From the NCBI GenBank assembly GCA_050789255.1, contig JBOZRQ010000015.1, positions 124,001 through 188,000 on the forward strand: 64,000 nucleotides of DNA. The letters are read 5' to 3'. Source of the stretch: JBOZRQ01 sp050789255 (GTDB lineage: Bacteria; Bacillota; Sulfobacillia; Symbiobacteriales; Symbiobacteriaceae). Below, in pieces: positions 34,877-43,505 of this stretch (its first letter is position 1; the number at the start of each line of letters is the position of its first letter). Below the pieces are notes generated by a model. The model had not been told where the DNA came from, ran no database searches, and worked only from the letters and a program-made list of their open reading frames with translations. The position numbers and the translations under genes are program-made.

Positions 34877-36028
34877 TTACATCAGCTCGTGGGGGACGGG
34901 GCGGGCGTGGTAGTGGCCGTGGTACTGGTAGAGCTGGCATTCGATCCGGCCGTTGTAGAGCTTGCGCCGCTTGTCGGACGGGCGCCCGTAGAGCTTCTCG
35001 AACTCCTTGTGTGCGGTGATGACGAAGATGGACCAGCCGAAGAGCCGCTTGCCCAGCTTGCCGATCTCCCGGTAGAGCCACTCGACGGTCTCCCGCTCAC
35101 CGAGGCGCTCGCCGTAGGGCGGGTTGGTGATCACGTAGCCGTACTTGGAGGCCGAGGTGACATCCCGGACGGAGACTTGCTGGAGCGTGACCGACTTGGA
35201 GAGCCCCACCTGCCGCAGATGGTGGCGGGCCAGTTCCAGGACCTCCGGGTTGTTGTCGGAGCCCATGATCTCCACCGGCACGTCGTAGTCGACCTTGTCG
35301 TGCGCTTCGTCGCGGGCCTCCTGCCAGAGGTTTGAAGGCACCCGGGCCCAGCGCTCGGCTGTAAACTCCCGGTGCAGGCCCGGCGCGATGTTGTGGGCCA
35401 TCAGCGCCGCCTCGATGGGGATAGTGCCCGACCCGCAGAAGGGGTCCATGAAGGGCCGCTCGGGGTGCCAGCGGCTGAGCATGATCATCGCTGCCGCCAG
35501 CGTCTCCTTGATGGGCGCCTCGGCGGTCAGGTTCCGGTAGCCTCGCTTATGTAACGACGGCCCGGTGGTGTCCAGCGTCAGGGTCGCGACATCCTTGAGA
35601 ATGGAGACCGTGACCACATACTTGGCGCCGGTCTTGGGGAACCACTCCAGCTTGTACTTGGAGCGCAGCTTCTCCACGACCGCCTTCTCCACCACCGACT
35701 GAACGGCAGGCACGCTGGTTAGCTGCGAGCCGTGGGACTTGCCCTCGATGATGAAGTTGCCCTCTGCGGGAATCCACTCCTCCCAGGCCAGCCCCCGGAC
35801 GCCCTGGAAGAGCTCTTCAAAGGTGGCGGCAGGGAACTCGCCCATTTTGATCTGGACCCGGTCGGCCGTACGGAGCCAAAGGTTGCTGCGGCAGATGGCC
35901 GACTCGTCGCCCGTGAAGGAGACCCGGCCGTTCTCGACCCGGGGCTCGTAGCCCAGGTCCTTCAGTTCTCGGCCCACCAGCGCCTCCAGGCCCATCGGCG
36001 AGGAAGCGATCAGTTCGATGCTAGACAT
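34877..36028 (-). CDS. THUMP-domain class I RNA methyltransferase (RlmL-like)
   Basis: 383 residues: N-terminal ferredoxin-like/THUMP region (about 1-155), then a SAM-binding Rossmann fold with MDPFCGSGTIPIEAALMA (motif I), MGSDNNPEV (motif II), and the N6/N2-guanine catalytic motif ITNPPYGERLG. It methylates guanine in 23S rRNA or tRNA; related Firmicutes proteins are called YpsC/RlmL. ATG 36028 overlaps the end of the upstream ThpR gene by 8 bases, so the two RNA genes form one unit. Confidence 0.92.
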   Translation of the reverse strand: MSSIELIASSPMGLEALVGRELKDLGYEPRVENGRVSFTGDESAICRSNLWLRTADRVQIKMGEFPAATFEELFQGVRGLAWEEWIPAEGNFIIEGKSHGSQLTSVPAVQSVVEKAVVEKLRSKYKLEWFPKTGAKYVVTVSILKDVATLTLDTTGPSLHKRGYRNLTAEAPIKETLAAAMIMLSRWHPERPFMDPFCGSGTIPIEAALMAHNIAPGLHREFTAERWARVPSNLWQEARDEAHDKVDYDVPVEIMGSDNNPEVLELARHHLRQVGLSKSVTLQQVSVRDVTSASKYGYVITNPPYGERLGERETVEWLYREIGKLGKRLFGWSIFVITAHKEFEKLYGRPSDKRRKLYNGRIECQLYQYHGHYHARPVPHELM

Positions 36029-36581
36029 GGGGCTGCGTCCTCCCTAATCCAAGGTCCTGCAGGCGGCTCCAGCGATGTTCGCCCGGCCCCCACTTGTATA
36101 CCCGCAGGCGGTCAACCGTAAACGGTGGCAGGTTCGAGAGGACCTGGTTCGCCTCCGCCTCCATGGCGTCAAGTCCTGCGTCGTCGATGCCGAAACGCCC
36201 CGCCGCGAGGGTCAGGTGCGGGTGGTACTCCCCCGGTCCCTCGTGGCTGCCGGGCCGGACCGGGGCGTACGCCTGCAGCGCCGTGATGACGGACTCGTGC
36301 AGGGCCTGGAGCGCCGGGGGCACATGGACGGAGAGAAAGAGCACCCGGGCGCCCCGGAACCGACCGGGGGCGCCCAGGGTGAGCTCGAAGGGTGCGGCGG
36401 CGGCGCAGGCGTCCCCGGCGGCCTTCAGCACGGGAGCCGGGTTGCCCGCCCACTCGAAGGGCACCTTCACGGTAATGTGGGGCTCCACCTTGTGGTGAGG
36501 GCCTCCCCACTTCTTGCGAAAGGTCTCGATGCGGCTGAACAGCGGCTCGGGCGGGGTTACCGCGAGGAAGTACCTGACCAT
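36021..36581 (-). CDS. thpR: RNA 2',3'-cyclic phosphodiesterase (2H family)
   Basis: 186 residues with the two 2H phosphoesterase motifs: HITVKV (about 34-39) and HPHLTLA (about 130-136). The family opens 2',3'-cyclic phosphates on RNA ends. Second gene after threonine aldolase (24 bases apart), overlapping the methyltransferase gene. ATG 36581 follows AAAGGAG. Confidence 0.9.
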   Translation of the reverse strand: MVRYFLAVTPPEPLFSRIETFRKKWGGPHHKVEPHITVKVPFEWAGNPAPVLKAAGDACAAAAPFELTLGAPGRFRGARVLFLSVHVPPALQALHESVITALQAYAPVRPGSHEGPGEYHPHLTLAAGRFGIDDAGLDAMEAEANQVLSNLPPFTVDRLRVYKWGPGEHRWSRLQDLGLGRTQPHV

Positions 36582-36605
36582 CCGACCGGCTCCTTTGCTT
36601 TCGTA

Positions 36606-37667
36606 CTAGCCGTAAATCGTGGCCGAGGCGCCGTGGTCCGGACCGGCGGCCATCACGGCTTCAACCCGGCTCAGCACCTCAGGGATCGCCTCCGCCGGCA
36701 CGTCGTTGTGCGTGACCCAGCGGATGCCGCGGGCGCCGGAGGCGTTGCAGACGACGCCCGCCCGGGTGAGCGAGCCGGCCAGGGAGGCGCCATCCCACTG
36801 CTGGTCAAGCACGTCAAAGAAGACCATGTTGGTCTGGACGCTGTCCAGATCCACGCTCAGGCCCGGAATCTTGGCGAGGCCCAGGGCCAGCTGGCGGGCG
36901 TTCTCGTGGTCCTCGTGGAGCCGCTTGGTCATCTTGTGCAGGGAGATGAGCCCTGCGGCCGCCAGGATGCCGACCTGGCGCAAGCCGCCGCCCAGCAGCT
37001 TGCGGTTCCGACGAGCACGATCGATGAACTCCTTGGTGCCAGCCAGGAGCGAGCCAACCGGTGCGGCCAGACCCTTGCTCAGGCAAAGCTGGACCGAATC
37101 CACCGGGGCGACCACCTCGGAGACCGGCAGCCCGAGCGCCGTGGCGGCGTTGAAGACCCGGGCGCCGTCCATGTGCACAGCAATACCGTTCTGGTGCGCA
37201 ATCTCAGCGATGGCCCGGATGTTCTCCATGGGCACCACGCAACCGTTATAGGTCTGCTCCACGCAAACCAGAGAGGTCGTCGGGAAGTGGACATTCGAGC
37301 TGCGGATGGCCGCCGCCACCTGGGCGGGGTCCATCGCGCCGCGCACGCCGGCGATGGGACGAGCCTGGCAGCCCGAAAGCGTTGCGATGCCGCCGACCTC
37401 AAAAATGTAAACGTGGCTGCCCGCCTCGACAATGACCTCTTCACCCCGGCGGGTGTGGGTCATAATGGCGATCTGGTTGCCCTGGGTGCCGGAGGGGACG
37501 AACATGGCCGCCTCCTTGCCGAGCATGACCGCCGCCTCCGCCTCCAGGCGGTTTACGGTGGGGTCATCGCCGTAGACGTCGTCGCCGACCTCGGCCTCAA
37601 ACATGGCACGCCGCATCTCGGGCGTGGGCTTCGTTACCGTATCGCTGCGCAAGTCGATGATCTTCAT
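36606..37667 (-). CDS. ltaE: Low-specificity L-threonine aldolase
   Basis: 353-residue fold-type I PLP enzyme: DLRSDTVTKPTPEMRRAM at the start, GTQGNQ, HMDGARVFNAA (cofactor Asp), and the PLP-binding Lys198 in LCLSKGLAAPVGS. It splits threonine/allo-threonine to glycine and acetaldehyde. ATG 37667 is preferred (spacing to GGGGG about 12); the ATG at 37679 directly abuts that site. A structured repeat lies in its leader. Confidence 0.93.
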   Translation of the reverse strand: MKIIDLRSDTVTKPTPEMRRAMFEAEVGDDVYGDDPTVNRLEAEAAVMLGKEAAMFVPSGTQGNQIAIMTHTRRGEEVIVEAGSHVYIFEVGGIATLSGCQARPIAGVRGAMDPAQVAAAIRSSNVHFPTTSLVCVEQTYNGCVVPMENIRAIAEIAHQNGIAVHMDGARVFNAATALGLPVSEVVAPVDSVQLCLSKGLAAPVGSLLAGTKEFIDRARRNRKLLGGGLRQVGILAAAGLISLHKMTKRLHEDHENARQLALGLAKIPGLSVDLDSVQTNMVFFDVLDQQWDGASLAGSLTRAGVVCNASGARGIRWVTHNDVPAEAIPEVLSRVEAVMAAGPDHGASATIYG

Positions 37668-37723
37668 AGAGATGGGCATCCCCCTGCCAACTTTATTTCG
37701 ACCTTAGAACCCTCTCGGCGTGA

Positions 37724-37780
37724 GCCGGTCATGCAATGGCCCACGCCTGACGGGCCCCGGGGTCCATTGAGGACCCCTAG
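37724..37780 (-). repeat. Structured intergenic repeat in the ltaE leader
   Basis: GCCGGTC, then GGCCCACGCCTGACGG, then the perfect hairpin GGGGTCC-ATTGA-GGACCCC (37759-37777) and CTAG. The same order of blocks is found at 55728-55784 before apt. Confidence 0.6.
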
Positions 37781-37848
37781 GGATTCTCTAGACAGGGGAA
37801 AAACGCCTGCTAGAAGTGTGCGCCAACAGGCTTGCGTGCCATGCAAAA

Positions 37849-37875
37849 AGCAGCTAGGCATGCGACCTAGCTGCT
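37849..37875 (-). terminator. Terminator of trxA
   Basis: 10-bp stem (37849-37858 with 37866-37875), loop of 7. On the minus strand it is followed by TTTTT. Confidence 0.88.
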
Positions 37876-37893
37876 GTGCGTTAGCTGCGAGAT

Positions 37894-38226
37894 TTACGCA
37901 AGCTTGGCGTCGATGCGGGACTTGAGCTCCTTCTTCTGCATGAAGCCCACGATGCGCTCCACGGGCTGGCCGTTCTTGAAGACCAGCAGGGTGGGAATCG
38001 ACATAACGCCGTACTTGGCGGCGATGGCGCTGTTCTCGTCGACGTTGAGCTTGCCGACCTTGACCACGCCCTCATACTCATTGGACAGTTCATCGACGAT
38101 CGGAGCGATCATACGGCAAGGACCGCACCAGACGGCCCAGAAGTCCACGAGCACCGGGGTGGATGAATTCTCTACCTCGTCGGCCCAATTTGCGGCCGAA
38201 AACGTCTTCACGTTACCGCTTGCCAA
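37894..38226 (-). CDS. trxA: Thioredoxin
   Basis: 110 residues with the classic active site WAVWCGPCRM (Cys34, Cys37), buried Asp in LVDFW, cis-Pro in MSIPTLLVFKNG. Cytosolic disulfide reductase. TTG 38226 is set by GGGGGTC 8 bases upstream. It has its own promoter and terminator. Confidence 0.96.
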   Translation of the reverse strand: MASGNVKTFSAANWADEVENSSTPVLVDFWAVWCGPCRMIAPIVDELSNEYEGVVKVGKLNVDENSAIAAKYGVMSIPTLLVFKNGQPVERIVGFMQKKELKSRIDAKLA

Positions 38227-38274
38227 AGGACAAGACCCCCTTCACTATGTACGGGAACGACTCCGCCACTTCTC

Positions 38275-38304
38275 ATTTTACCCAATGGGCGTTTGCCTTG
38301 TAAA
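38275..38304 (-). promoter_or_regulatory. trxA promoter
   Basis: Minus strand TTTACA (38299-38304), 18-base spacer, TAAAAT (38275-38280), just behind the terminator of the upstream RNA gene. Confidence 0.65.
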
Positions 38305-38306
38305 TC

Positions 38307-38339
38307 AAAAACGGCGTCCCTCACAGAGGGCGCCGTTTT
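38307..38339 (-). terminator. Terminator after the 6S RNA candidate
   Basis: AAAACGGCG/CGCCGTTTT stem with a one-base bulge and CCCT/AGGG continuation, T-run on both strands. Confidence 0.8.
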
Positions 38340-38340
38340 C

Positions 38341-38569
38341 AGGAAAAGTGCCCCCACCATGCCGTGTCCCAGCAGAGAATGAACCTGCCCGTAAGCAGGT
38401 GGGTGCCCTATCGATTGCTTTCTGAGTCCCCTGACATCAGCCAAAGGCTGGGGGGCTTTCAGGCTGCGCTCGAAACGTTTTCGGGCTCCCGACGAAATGG
38501 TGTTAGGTCATTTCGTGCCGGATGATCACGCACACAGCAGGGAGTGGTTATACGTTGTGCCGTCGGTTC
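38341..38569 (-). ncRNA. ssrS: Probable 6S RNA (SsrS)
   Basis: A protein-free stretch with its own promoter upstream and terminator downstream, about 220 bases. The 5' part (TCCCTGCTGTGTGCGTG) pairs with the 3' part (GGGACACGGCATGG) as a closing stem. The 3' side holds GGGCACCCACCTGC, then CGGGCAGGTTCA, a hairpin resembling the GCACCCACCT...AGGTTCA arm known from 6S RNAs. 6S RNA binds housekeeping RNA polymerase as an open-promoter mimic. The identification rests on pattern memory; a covariance search would settle it. Confidence 0.65.
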
Positions 38570-38576
38570 GCTTTTT

Positions 38577-38605
38577 ATGATACATTCCCCCCGACGTGAA
38601 AACAA
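38577..38605 (-). promoter_or_regulatory. Promoter of the 6S RNA candidate
   Basis: Minus strand TTGTTT (38600-38605), 17-base spacer, TATCAT (38577-38582). Transcription would start near 38569. Confidence 0.55.
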
Positions 38606-38676
38606 GGCTTGACACAGCGTTTTCGTTCGACCCTTCACTTGTCACGGGAACCAGAACTGGCGCGGTTTTCGGCGAT

Positions 38677-39894
38677 TTACACCTTGAAGGTGGTGACCTG
38701 CTCTTCGAGCCGCTTCGCTACGGTGAGGAGCCGCTCGGTGGTCGTCCCGTCGCTGCTCAGCCCGTTCTCGCGGGTGGTCACCCGGGTGTGCAGGTAGTCA
38801 CATGCCTCTGCCAGGAGATGGCTGGACATGCGCACGTTGGTGACAAGCCGGCGCAGGTGCTTATATGCTTCAGCGAAGCCGGTCTCCAGGTGCCCAACCT
38901 CGTCGGACCGGCCCGATGGCTGCAGCACGTAGGTCAGGTCGCCGCCCGAGAGCGCCCTGGTCGCCTCTGCGAGCCTTGCGATAGGCCGGACCATGCGCAG
39001 GGCCATCAGGCGGGTCAGGGCGCCAACGATCAGCAGGGTGCCCAGGGCCAGCACCAGGCTGCGGGCAGCGATCTCCAGCGACTCAGCATCCAGGTGCTCC
39101 TGGGGGATCGCCAGGCCGTAGGTCCAGGGCACCGTGCGGGTCTGGACGCTGCGGACGAGGTAGAGCTTCCCGTCGGGCGTCGTCAGGGTGCCCGCTTCCT
39201 TGTCGATCGTGACTGCCGACTTGGCGGCGAGTGCTGGGTCGCTGCCGGTCAGCACGCGGCCCTCCTCGTCGAGCAGGATCTCCATGGCGCCGTCACCTTG
39301 TTGGCGCATGCTTCCCACCCGGTTGATGAGCGCCCGGGGCGAGCTCTGCAGCCGGACGGCGCCGAACTTGGCCCCGGCCCCGATCGGGGCCGCCACGATC
39401 AGCGAGGGCTCCTGCTGCCCTGGCTGCGGCTGAAGACCGGAGACGTAGACCTTACCCGCACGAATCGTTTTGAGCAGGTTGTCGTCCTTGTACTGCAGCT
39501 TGTTGGGGGTCGTGGAATAGATGACGAAGCCCCCCGCGTCCATCACGTCGATCGCTTCCAGGTAGGGGTAGGCCCGGCGAATCCGATCAAGCTCGTTGCC
39601 GAGCTGATCCCTGTGCAGCTCCCGCGTCACGATGGAGGCCGCGGTAAAGTCCAGCACCGGCTGAAGCGTGGCAGCGTACGTGGCCTGCCGGATCCGTTCG
39701 TCGAGCATGGCGTCCATGCTGGCAGCAGCATCGATGACACCGTTCTGGAGCGAATCCAGGGTCTTGGCCTGGTTGCCGTCGCGCTGGACGCCGTAGCTGT
39801 AATAGATCACCGAGGCCAGCGGGACGACGGCCATCAGCATGACCAGCAGGCTCCACTTGGTGGCGAGGGACCATTTTTTGGGATGGAAGTTCAC
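38677..39894 (-). CDS. Cache-HAMP membrane receptor without output domain
   Basis: 405 residues: N-terminal membrane helix (about 14-34), extracellular Cache-like sensor of about 240 residues (AIDVMDAGGFVIYSTTPNKLQYKDD), second helix near 290-310. A HAMP domain (RMVRPIARLAEATRALSGGDL) follows, then about 70 residues of predicted coiled coil to the end. No MCP tip, kinase, GGDEF or EAL domain follows, which is unusual. GTG 39894 has GGAGGGG 7 bases upstream; the frame to 40014 is not needed. Could be a regulatory partner of another receptor. Confidence 0.82.
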   Translation of the reverse strand: MNFHPKKWSLATKWSLLVMLMAVVPLASVIYYSYGVQRDGNQAKTLDSLQNGVIDAAASMDAMLDERIRQATYAATLQPVLDFTAASIVTRELHRDQLGNELDRIRRAYPYLEAIDVMDAGGFVIYSTTPNKLQYKDDNLLKTIRAGKVYVSGLQPQPGQQEPSLIVAAPIGAGAKFGAVRLQSSPRALINRVGSMRQQGDGAMEILLDEEGRVLTGSDPALAAKSAVTIDKEAGTLTTPDGKLYLVRSVQTRTVPWTYGLAIPQEHLDAESLEIAARSLVLALGTLLIVGALTRLMALRMVRPIARLAEATRALSGGDLTYVLQPSGRSDEVGHLETGFAEAYKHLRRLVTNVRMSSHLLAEACDYLHTRVTTRENGLSSDGTTTERLLTVAKRLEEQVTTFKV

Positions 39895-39974
39895 GCTTTT
39901 GCCCCTCCGAATGAGCGAGTGTGTCCTACTGCTTCGGAGGGCGCCGGGGGTTTTCTTGCCGTCATGAAACAGAA

Positions 39975-40012
39975 GGGGACGAAGGTCCGGCAAAGTCCGG
40001 ACCTTCGTCCCC
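39975..40012 (-). terminator. Terminator of hisS-aspS operon
   Basis: Perfect 16-bp stem (39975-39990 with 39997-40012), 6-base loop, TTCTGTTTC tail on the minus strand. Confidence 0.82.
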
Positions 40013-40026
40013 ATTGTAGATGGGAC

Positions 40027-41823
40027 TTAGTCTAATTTGATGTGCAGCTCGCGGAGCTGCTTGGGCGCCACCTCGCCGGGGGCGTCGGTCATCAGGTCGG
40101 TCGCCTTGGCGGTCTTCGGGAAGGCGATTACGTCCCGGATCGACGGACGGCCGGCCAGCAGCATCACGAAGCGGTCCAGGCCGAAGGCGATGCCGCCGTG
40201 GGGCGGGGCGCCGTACTCGAAGGCGTCCAGCAGGAAGCCGAACTTGGCCTGGGCCTCCTCCTCGGAGAAGCCAAGCAGTTGGAACATCCGGTTCTGGAGC
40301 GGCCGCTGGTGGATTCGGATCGAGCCGCCGCCCAACTCCACGCCGTTGAGCACCAGGTCGTAGGCGTTCGCCCGCAGGCCGGAGAGCTCCTCCCGGGTTG
40401 CGTCCTGGCTGTAGACCTTCTCCAGGTCCTCGGGGTGGGGCGAGGTGAACGGGTGGTGAACCGCCACGAAGCGGCTCTCCTCCTCGTCCCACTCCAGCAG
40501 CGGGAAGTCGAGGACCCAGAGCAAGTTGAAGTCCTCGGGCTTGCGCAGGCCCAGGCGGGCGCCGATCTCCAGGCGGATGGCGCCCAGGGCGGCGGCCACC
40601 ACGGCGGGCTGGTCGGCCACAAAGAGCAGCAGGTCGCCCTTCTCAGCGCCAAGCCGATTGAGGATCTCCTGGACCTCACCTTCGGTAAGGAACTTGGTGA
40701 AGCTCGACTTGACCTCGCCGGTCTCGCTGAGGGCGATGTAGGCCAGGCCCTTGGCCTTGTAAGTCTTGGCCAGCTCGGTCAGCTCGTCGATCTGCTTGCG
40801 GGAGTAGGCGCCCAGGCCCTTGGCGTTGATCGCCTTCACCTGGCCGCCAGCTTCGACGGCGCCCTTGAAGACGCTGAAGCCGCAAGTCGCAGCGAGATCC
40901 GACAGGTTGACGAACTCCATGCCGAAGCGGAGGTCGGGCTTGTCGGAGCCGTACTTGTCCATCGCCTCGGCGTAGGTCATCCGGCGGAAGGGGGTAGCCA
41001 CTTCCACATCAAGAGCCTCTTTGAAAACCTTAGCGACTAACTGCTCCATCATCCCAAGGACATCCTCGCGCTCGACGAAGGACATCTCCACATCGATCTG
41101 GGTGAACTCGGGCTGGCGGTCAGCGCGCAGATCCTCGTCGCGGAAGCAGCGTACGATCTGCACGTAGCGCTCCAGGCCCGCCACCATGGAAAGCTGCTTG
41201 AATAGCTGCGGCGACTGGGGAAGGGCATAGAACTTACCGGGGTTGACCCGTGAGGGCACCAGGTAGTCGCGGGCGCCCTCGGGCGTGGACTTGGTCAGCA
41301 TGGGGGTCTCGATCTCCAGGAACCGGTTGGCGTCGAAGAAGTCCCGGACCGTCTTGGTCACCCGGTGGCGGAGGATCAGGCCCTTCTGCATCTCCGGGCG
41401 CCGCAGATCCAGGTAGCGGTACTTCAGGCGCAGCAGCTCATCGACGTCCAGGTCATCCTGAATGTAGAAGGGCGGTGTCTTGGCGGGATTGAGGATCCGC
41501 AGCTCCTGCGCCCGAATTTCAAAGCGGCCGGTGGGCATGTTCGGGTTGACCGCCTCGGGCGCCCGCTCCACCAGCTTGCCGCGCACGGCGAGCACGAACT
41601 CGCTGCGCACCTGCTCGGCCTTCTTGAAGACATCGCCCACGTCGGTGGAGTCGAAGACCACCTGGACCAGGCCGGTCCGGTCGCGCAGGTCGATGAAGAT
41701 CAGGGCGCCGTGGTCACGCCGGCGCTGGACCCAGCCGTTGACGGTCACGATCTGGCCGACGTCGCTCTGGCTCACATCGCCGCAGAAGTGTGTGCGTTTG
41801 ATGCCATGAATGGGTTCTGTCAT
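40027..41823 (-). CDS. aspS: Aspartate--tRNA ligase
   Basis: 598 residues, bacterial type: OB-fold anticodon domain (GWVQRRRDHGALIFIDLRDRTG), class II motif 2 FRDEDLRADRQPEFTQ, a GAD-type insertion, and motif 3 GIAFGLDRFVMLLAG. ATG 41823 overlaps the hisS stop by one base (TAATG), so the two are coupled. Bacteria of this group often have a non-discriminating enzyme that also charges tRNA-Asn; not decidable here. Controlled with hisS by the upstream T-box. Confidence 0.96.
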   Translation of the reverse strand: MTEPIHGIKRTHFCGDVSQSDVGQIVTVNGWVQRRRDHGALIFIDLRDRTGLVQVVFDSTDVGDVFKKAEQVRSEFVLAVRGKLVERAPEAVNPNMPTGRFEIRAQELRILNPAKTPPFYIQDDLDVDELLRLKYRYLDLRRPEMQKGLILRHRVTKTVRDFFDANRFLEIETPMLTKSTPEGARDYLVPSRVNPGKFYALPQSPQLFKQLSMVAGLERYVQIVRCFRDEDLRADRQPEFTQIDVEMSFVEREDVLGMMEQLVAKVFKEALDVEVATPFRRMTYAEAMDKYGSDKPDLRFGMEFVNLSDLAATCGFSVFKGAVEAGGQVKAINAKGLGAYSRKQIDELTELAKTYKAKGLAYIALSETGEVKSSFTKFLTEGEVQEILNRLGAEKGDLLLFVADQPAVVAAALGAIRLEIGARLGLRKPEDFNLLWVLDFPLLEWDEEESRFVAVHHPFTSPHPEDLEKVYSQDATREELSGLRANAYDLVLNGVELGGGSIRIHQRPLQNRMFQLLGFSEEEAQAKFGFLLDAFEYGAPPHGGIAFGLDRFVMLLAGRPSIRDVIAFPKTAKATDLMTDAPGEVAPKQLRELHIKLD

Positions 41824-43133
41824 TAGCCTTGCCCTCCGCTCTTCCTGCTTGAGATGTAGCCGATGATCTGCGCCAGCGGCACGTTCTCCTGCGTGCCGGC
41901 GTCCATATCCTTCACGGCAGCGAAGCCGCCCTGGAGTTCGCTCTCGCCAATGATCACCACGAAGCGGGTGCTCTGCTTGCCGGCGTACTTCATCTGCGCC
42001 TTGAGCGACCGGCCCAGGTAGTCGATGTCGGCCGAGAGCCCGGCGGTCCGGAACTCGTAGAGCAGCCGCAGGCCGAACTCCTTGGTCCCCTCGCCCATGG
42101 TGGTCACGAAGACGTCCATGCGGGGGCGGTCCTGGAAGGGCTCGTTCAGGCCGAGCTCGTCGAGCACCATCAGCACACGTTCCATGCCCATGCCGAAGCC
42201 GACTCCGGGGGTGGGCTTGCCGCCGACCACCTCGATCAGCCCGTCGTAGCGGCCGCCGCCCCACAGGGTGGACTGGGCGCCCAGCTTGGGGTGCAGCACC
42301 TCGAAGACCGTCTTGGTGTAATAGTCAATGCCACGGACGATCCGCGGGTCGATCTTGTACTGGATGCCCAGCATCTGCAGATCCGCCTGCAGGCCCTCCC
42401 AGTGGGCCTTGCACTCGTCGCAGAGGTAGTCAAGCCCGATGGGGGCGTTCTGCATGGCGGGGTGACGGGCGTCCTTCTTGCAGTCGATCAGCCGGAGCGG
42501 GTTTTTGTCAAAGCGGGTGTTGCAGTCCTCGCAGAGCTCGCTGAGGTGCGGGCGGAAGTGCTCCTGGAGCGCCTCCCGGTACTTGGGACGGCAGACAGGG
42601 CAACCGATGGAGTTGATGTTCACGGTCAGGCCGGTCAACCCGAACCGCTCCACCACATCGAGGCCCAGCTTGATCACCTCGGCGTCCACCGACGGGTCCT
42701 GGGCGCCGAAGACCTCCACGTCGAGCTGGTGCAGGCCGCGGAAGCGGCCCTTCTGGACGTTCTCGTAGCGGAAGGCCGGGCCGAAGGCGTAGAGCTTGGT
42801 GGGCTGAGACTGGTTGGGCAGGCCGTTCTCCAGGTACGCCCGCACGAGGCCCGCGGTCAACTCAGGCCGCATCGCCATGCGGCGCGGGTCGGGATCGTCG
42901 CCCCGCGGGACGATGTTGAACATCTCTTTGGTCACCATGTCGGTGGTGCTGCCCACGCCGTGGACGAAGAGCTCCAGGAATTCGACCATGGGCGGCCGCA
43001 GCTCCTGATAGCCATACAGATGGCAGACCTCACGGAATACCTGCTCGAGCTTCAGCCACCGGTAGCTGTCCCGCCAGCCGAACTGCTCGCCGGGCAGGAA
43101 ATCGTTAAACCCCTTCGGCGCCTGGATTGCCAC
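41823..43133 (-). CDS. hisS: Histidine--tRNA ligase
   Basis: 436 residues, class II: IQAPKGFNDFLPGE at the start, motif 2 FRYENVQKGRFRGLHQ, histidine-binding motif with GGGRYDGLIEVVGG and GVGFGMGMERVL, C-terminal anticodon domain. Cys-rich insertion (CPVCRPKYR, CEDCNTRF, CDECKAHW). Start is GTG 43133, 8 bases after GGGGAG; the longer open frame runs into the T-box. First gene of hisS-aspS. Confidence 0.96.
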   Translation of the reverse strand: MAIQAPKGFNDFLPGEQFGWRDSYRWLKLEQVFREVCHLYGYQELRPPMVEFLELFVHGVGSTTDMVTKEMFNIVPRGDDPDPRRMAMRPELTAGLVRAYLENGLPNQSQPTKLYAFGPAFRYENVQKGRFRGLHQLDVEVFGAQDPSVDAEVIKLGLDVVERFGLTGLTVNINSIGCPVCRPKYREALQEHFRPHLSELCEDCNTRFDKNPLRLIDCKKDARHPAMQNAPIGLDYLCDECKAHWEGLQADLQMLGIQYKIDPRIVRGIDYYTKTVFEVLHPKLGAQSTLWGGGRYDGLIEVVGGKPTPGVGFGMGMERVLMVLDELGLNEPFQDRPRMDVFVTTMGEGTKEFGLRLLYEFRTAGLSADIDYLGRSLKAQMKYAGKQSTRFVVIIGESELQGGFAAVKDMDAGTQENVPLAQIIGYISSRKSGGQG

Positions 43134-43163
43134 TCCTACCACTCCCCTTGCTAGTGCAAAACA

Positions 43164-43450
43164 AAAAACGCCCGTCCCGATGCGGGACGAGCGTTGTGCT
43201 CGCGGTGCCACCCACGTTGACGCCCACCCCGGAAGGCAGACGCCCACTTAGCAGGGCCGAAACTCGGCCCTCCCCCTCTGATAACGGCGGGAGTCTCCGG
43301 CGAGACCTAGCGGACGCCACACAGCGCCGGTTCAGCCCCGCAGCTCGGGGATGTGTCTTCCCTGCGGCCTTCCCTGCCCGCCTTGCACCAGGTGGCGAGC
43401 TCTCTGTGAGGGTGCGCTCTCAGGTACTCTGTTCCCTTCATTGCCTCTGA
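43164..43450 (-). promoter_or_regulatory. T-box riboswitch, histidine-specific, upstream of hisS-aspS
   Basis: A leader of about 290 bases. The T-box core GGGTGGCACCGCG (43201-43213 on the minus strand) binds the uncharged tRNA end. A terminator with 12-bp stem and T-run follows at 43167-43195. Upstream lie an AGTA motif in ACAGAGTACCTG and the GAGAGCTCGCC...TGGTGCAAGGCGG arm of stem I. A CAC histidine codon followed by A lies in GAAGACACATC and is the likely specifier. Uncharged tRNA-His should allow read-through. Confidence 0.88.
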
Positions 43451-43456
43451 CTTGCA

Positions 43457-43485
43457 ATTGTAGCGGAGGGCTCCCCCTGTGTCAA
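43457..43485 (-). promoter_or_regulatory. Promoter of hisS-aspS leader
   Basis: Minus strand TTGACA (43480-43485), 17-base spacer, TACAAT (43457-43462). Near-consensus; start near 43450. Confidence 0.85.
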
Positions 43486-43505
43486 CCCAGCTTCCACCAC
43501 GGAAA

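Noticed and set aside
40027..42264. Extended aspS frame with 147 extra N-terminal residues
   Set aside because: The extension overlaps hisS in another frame; the true start MTEPIHG at 41823 is coupled to the hisS stop.
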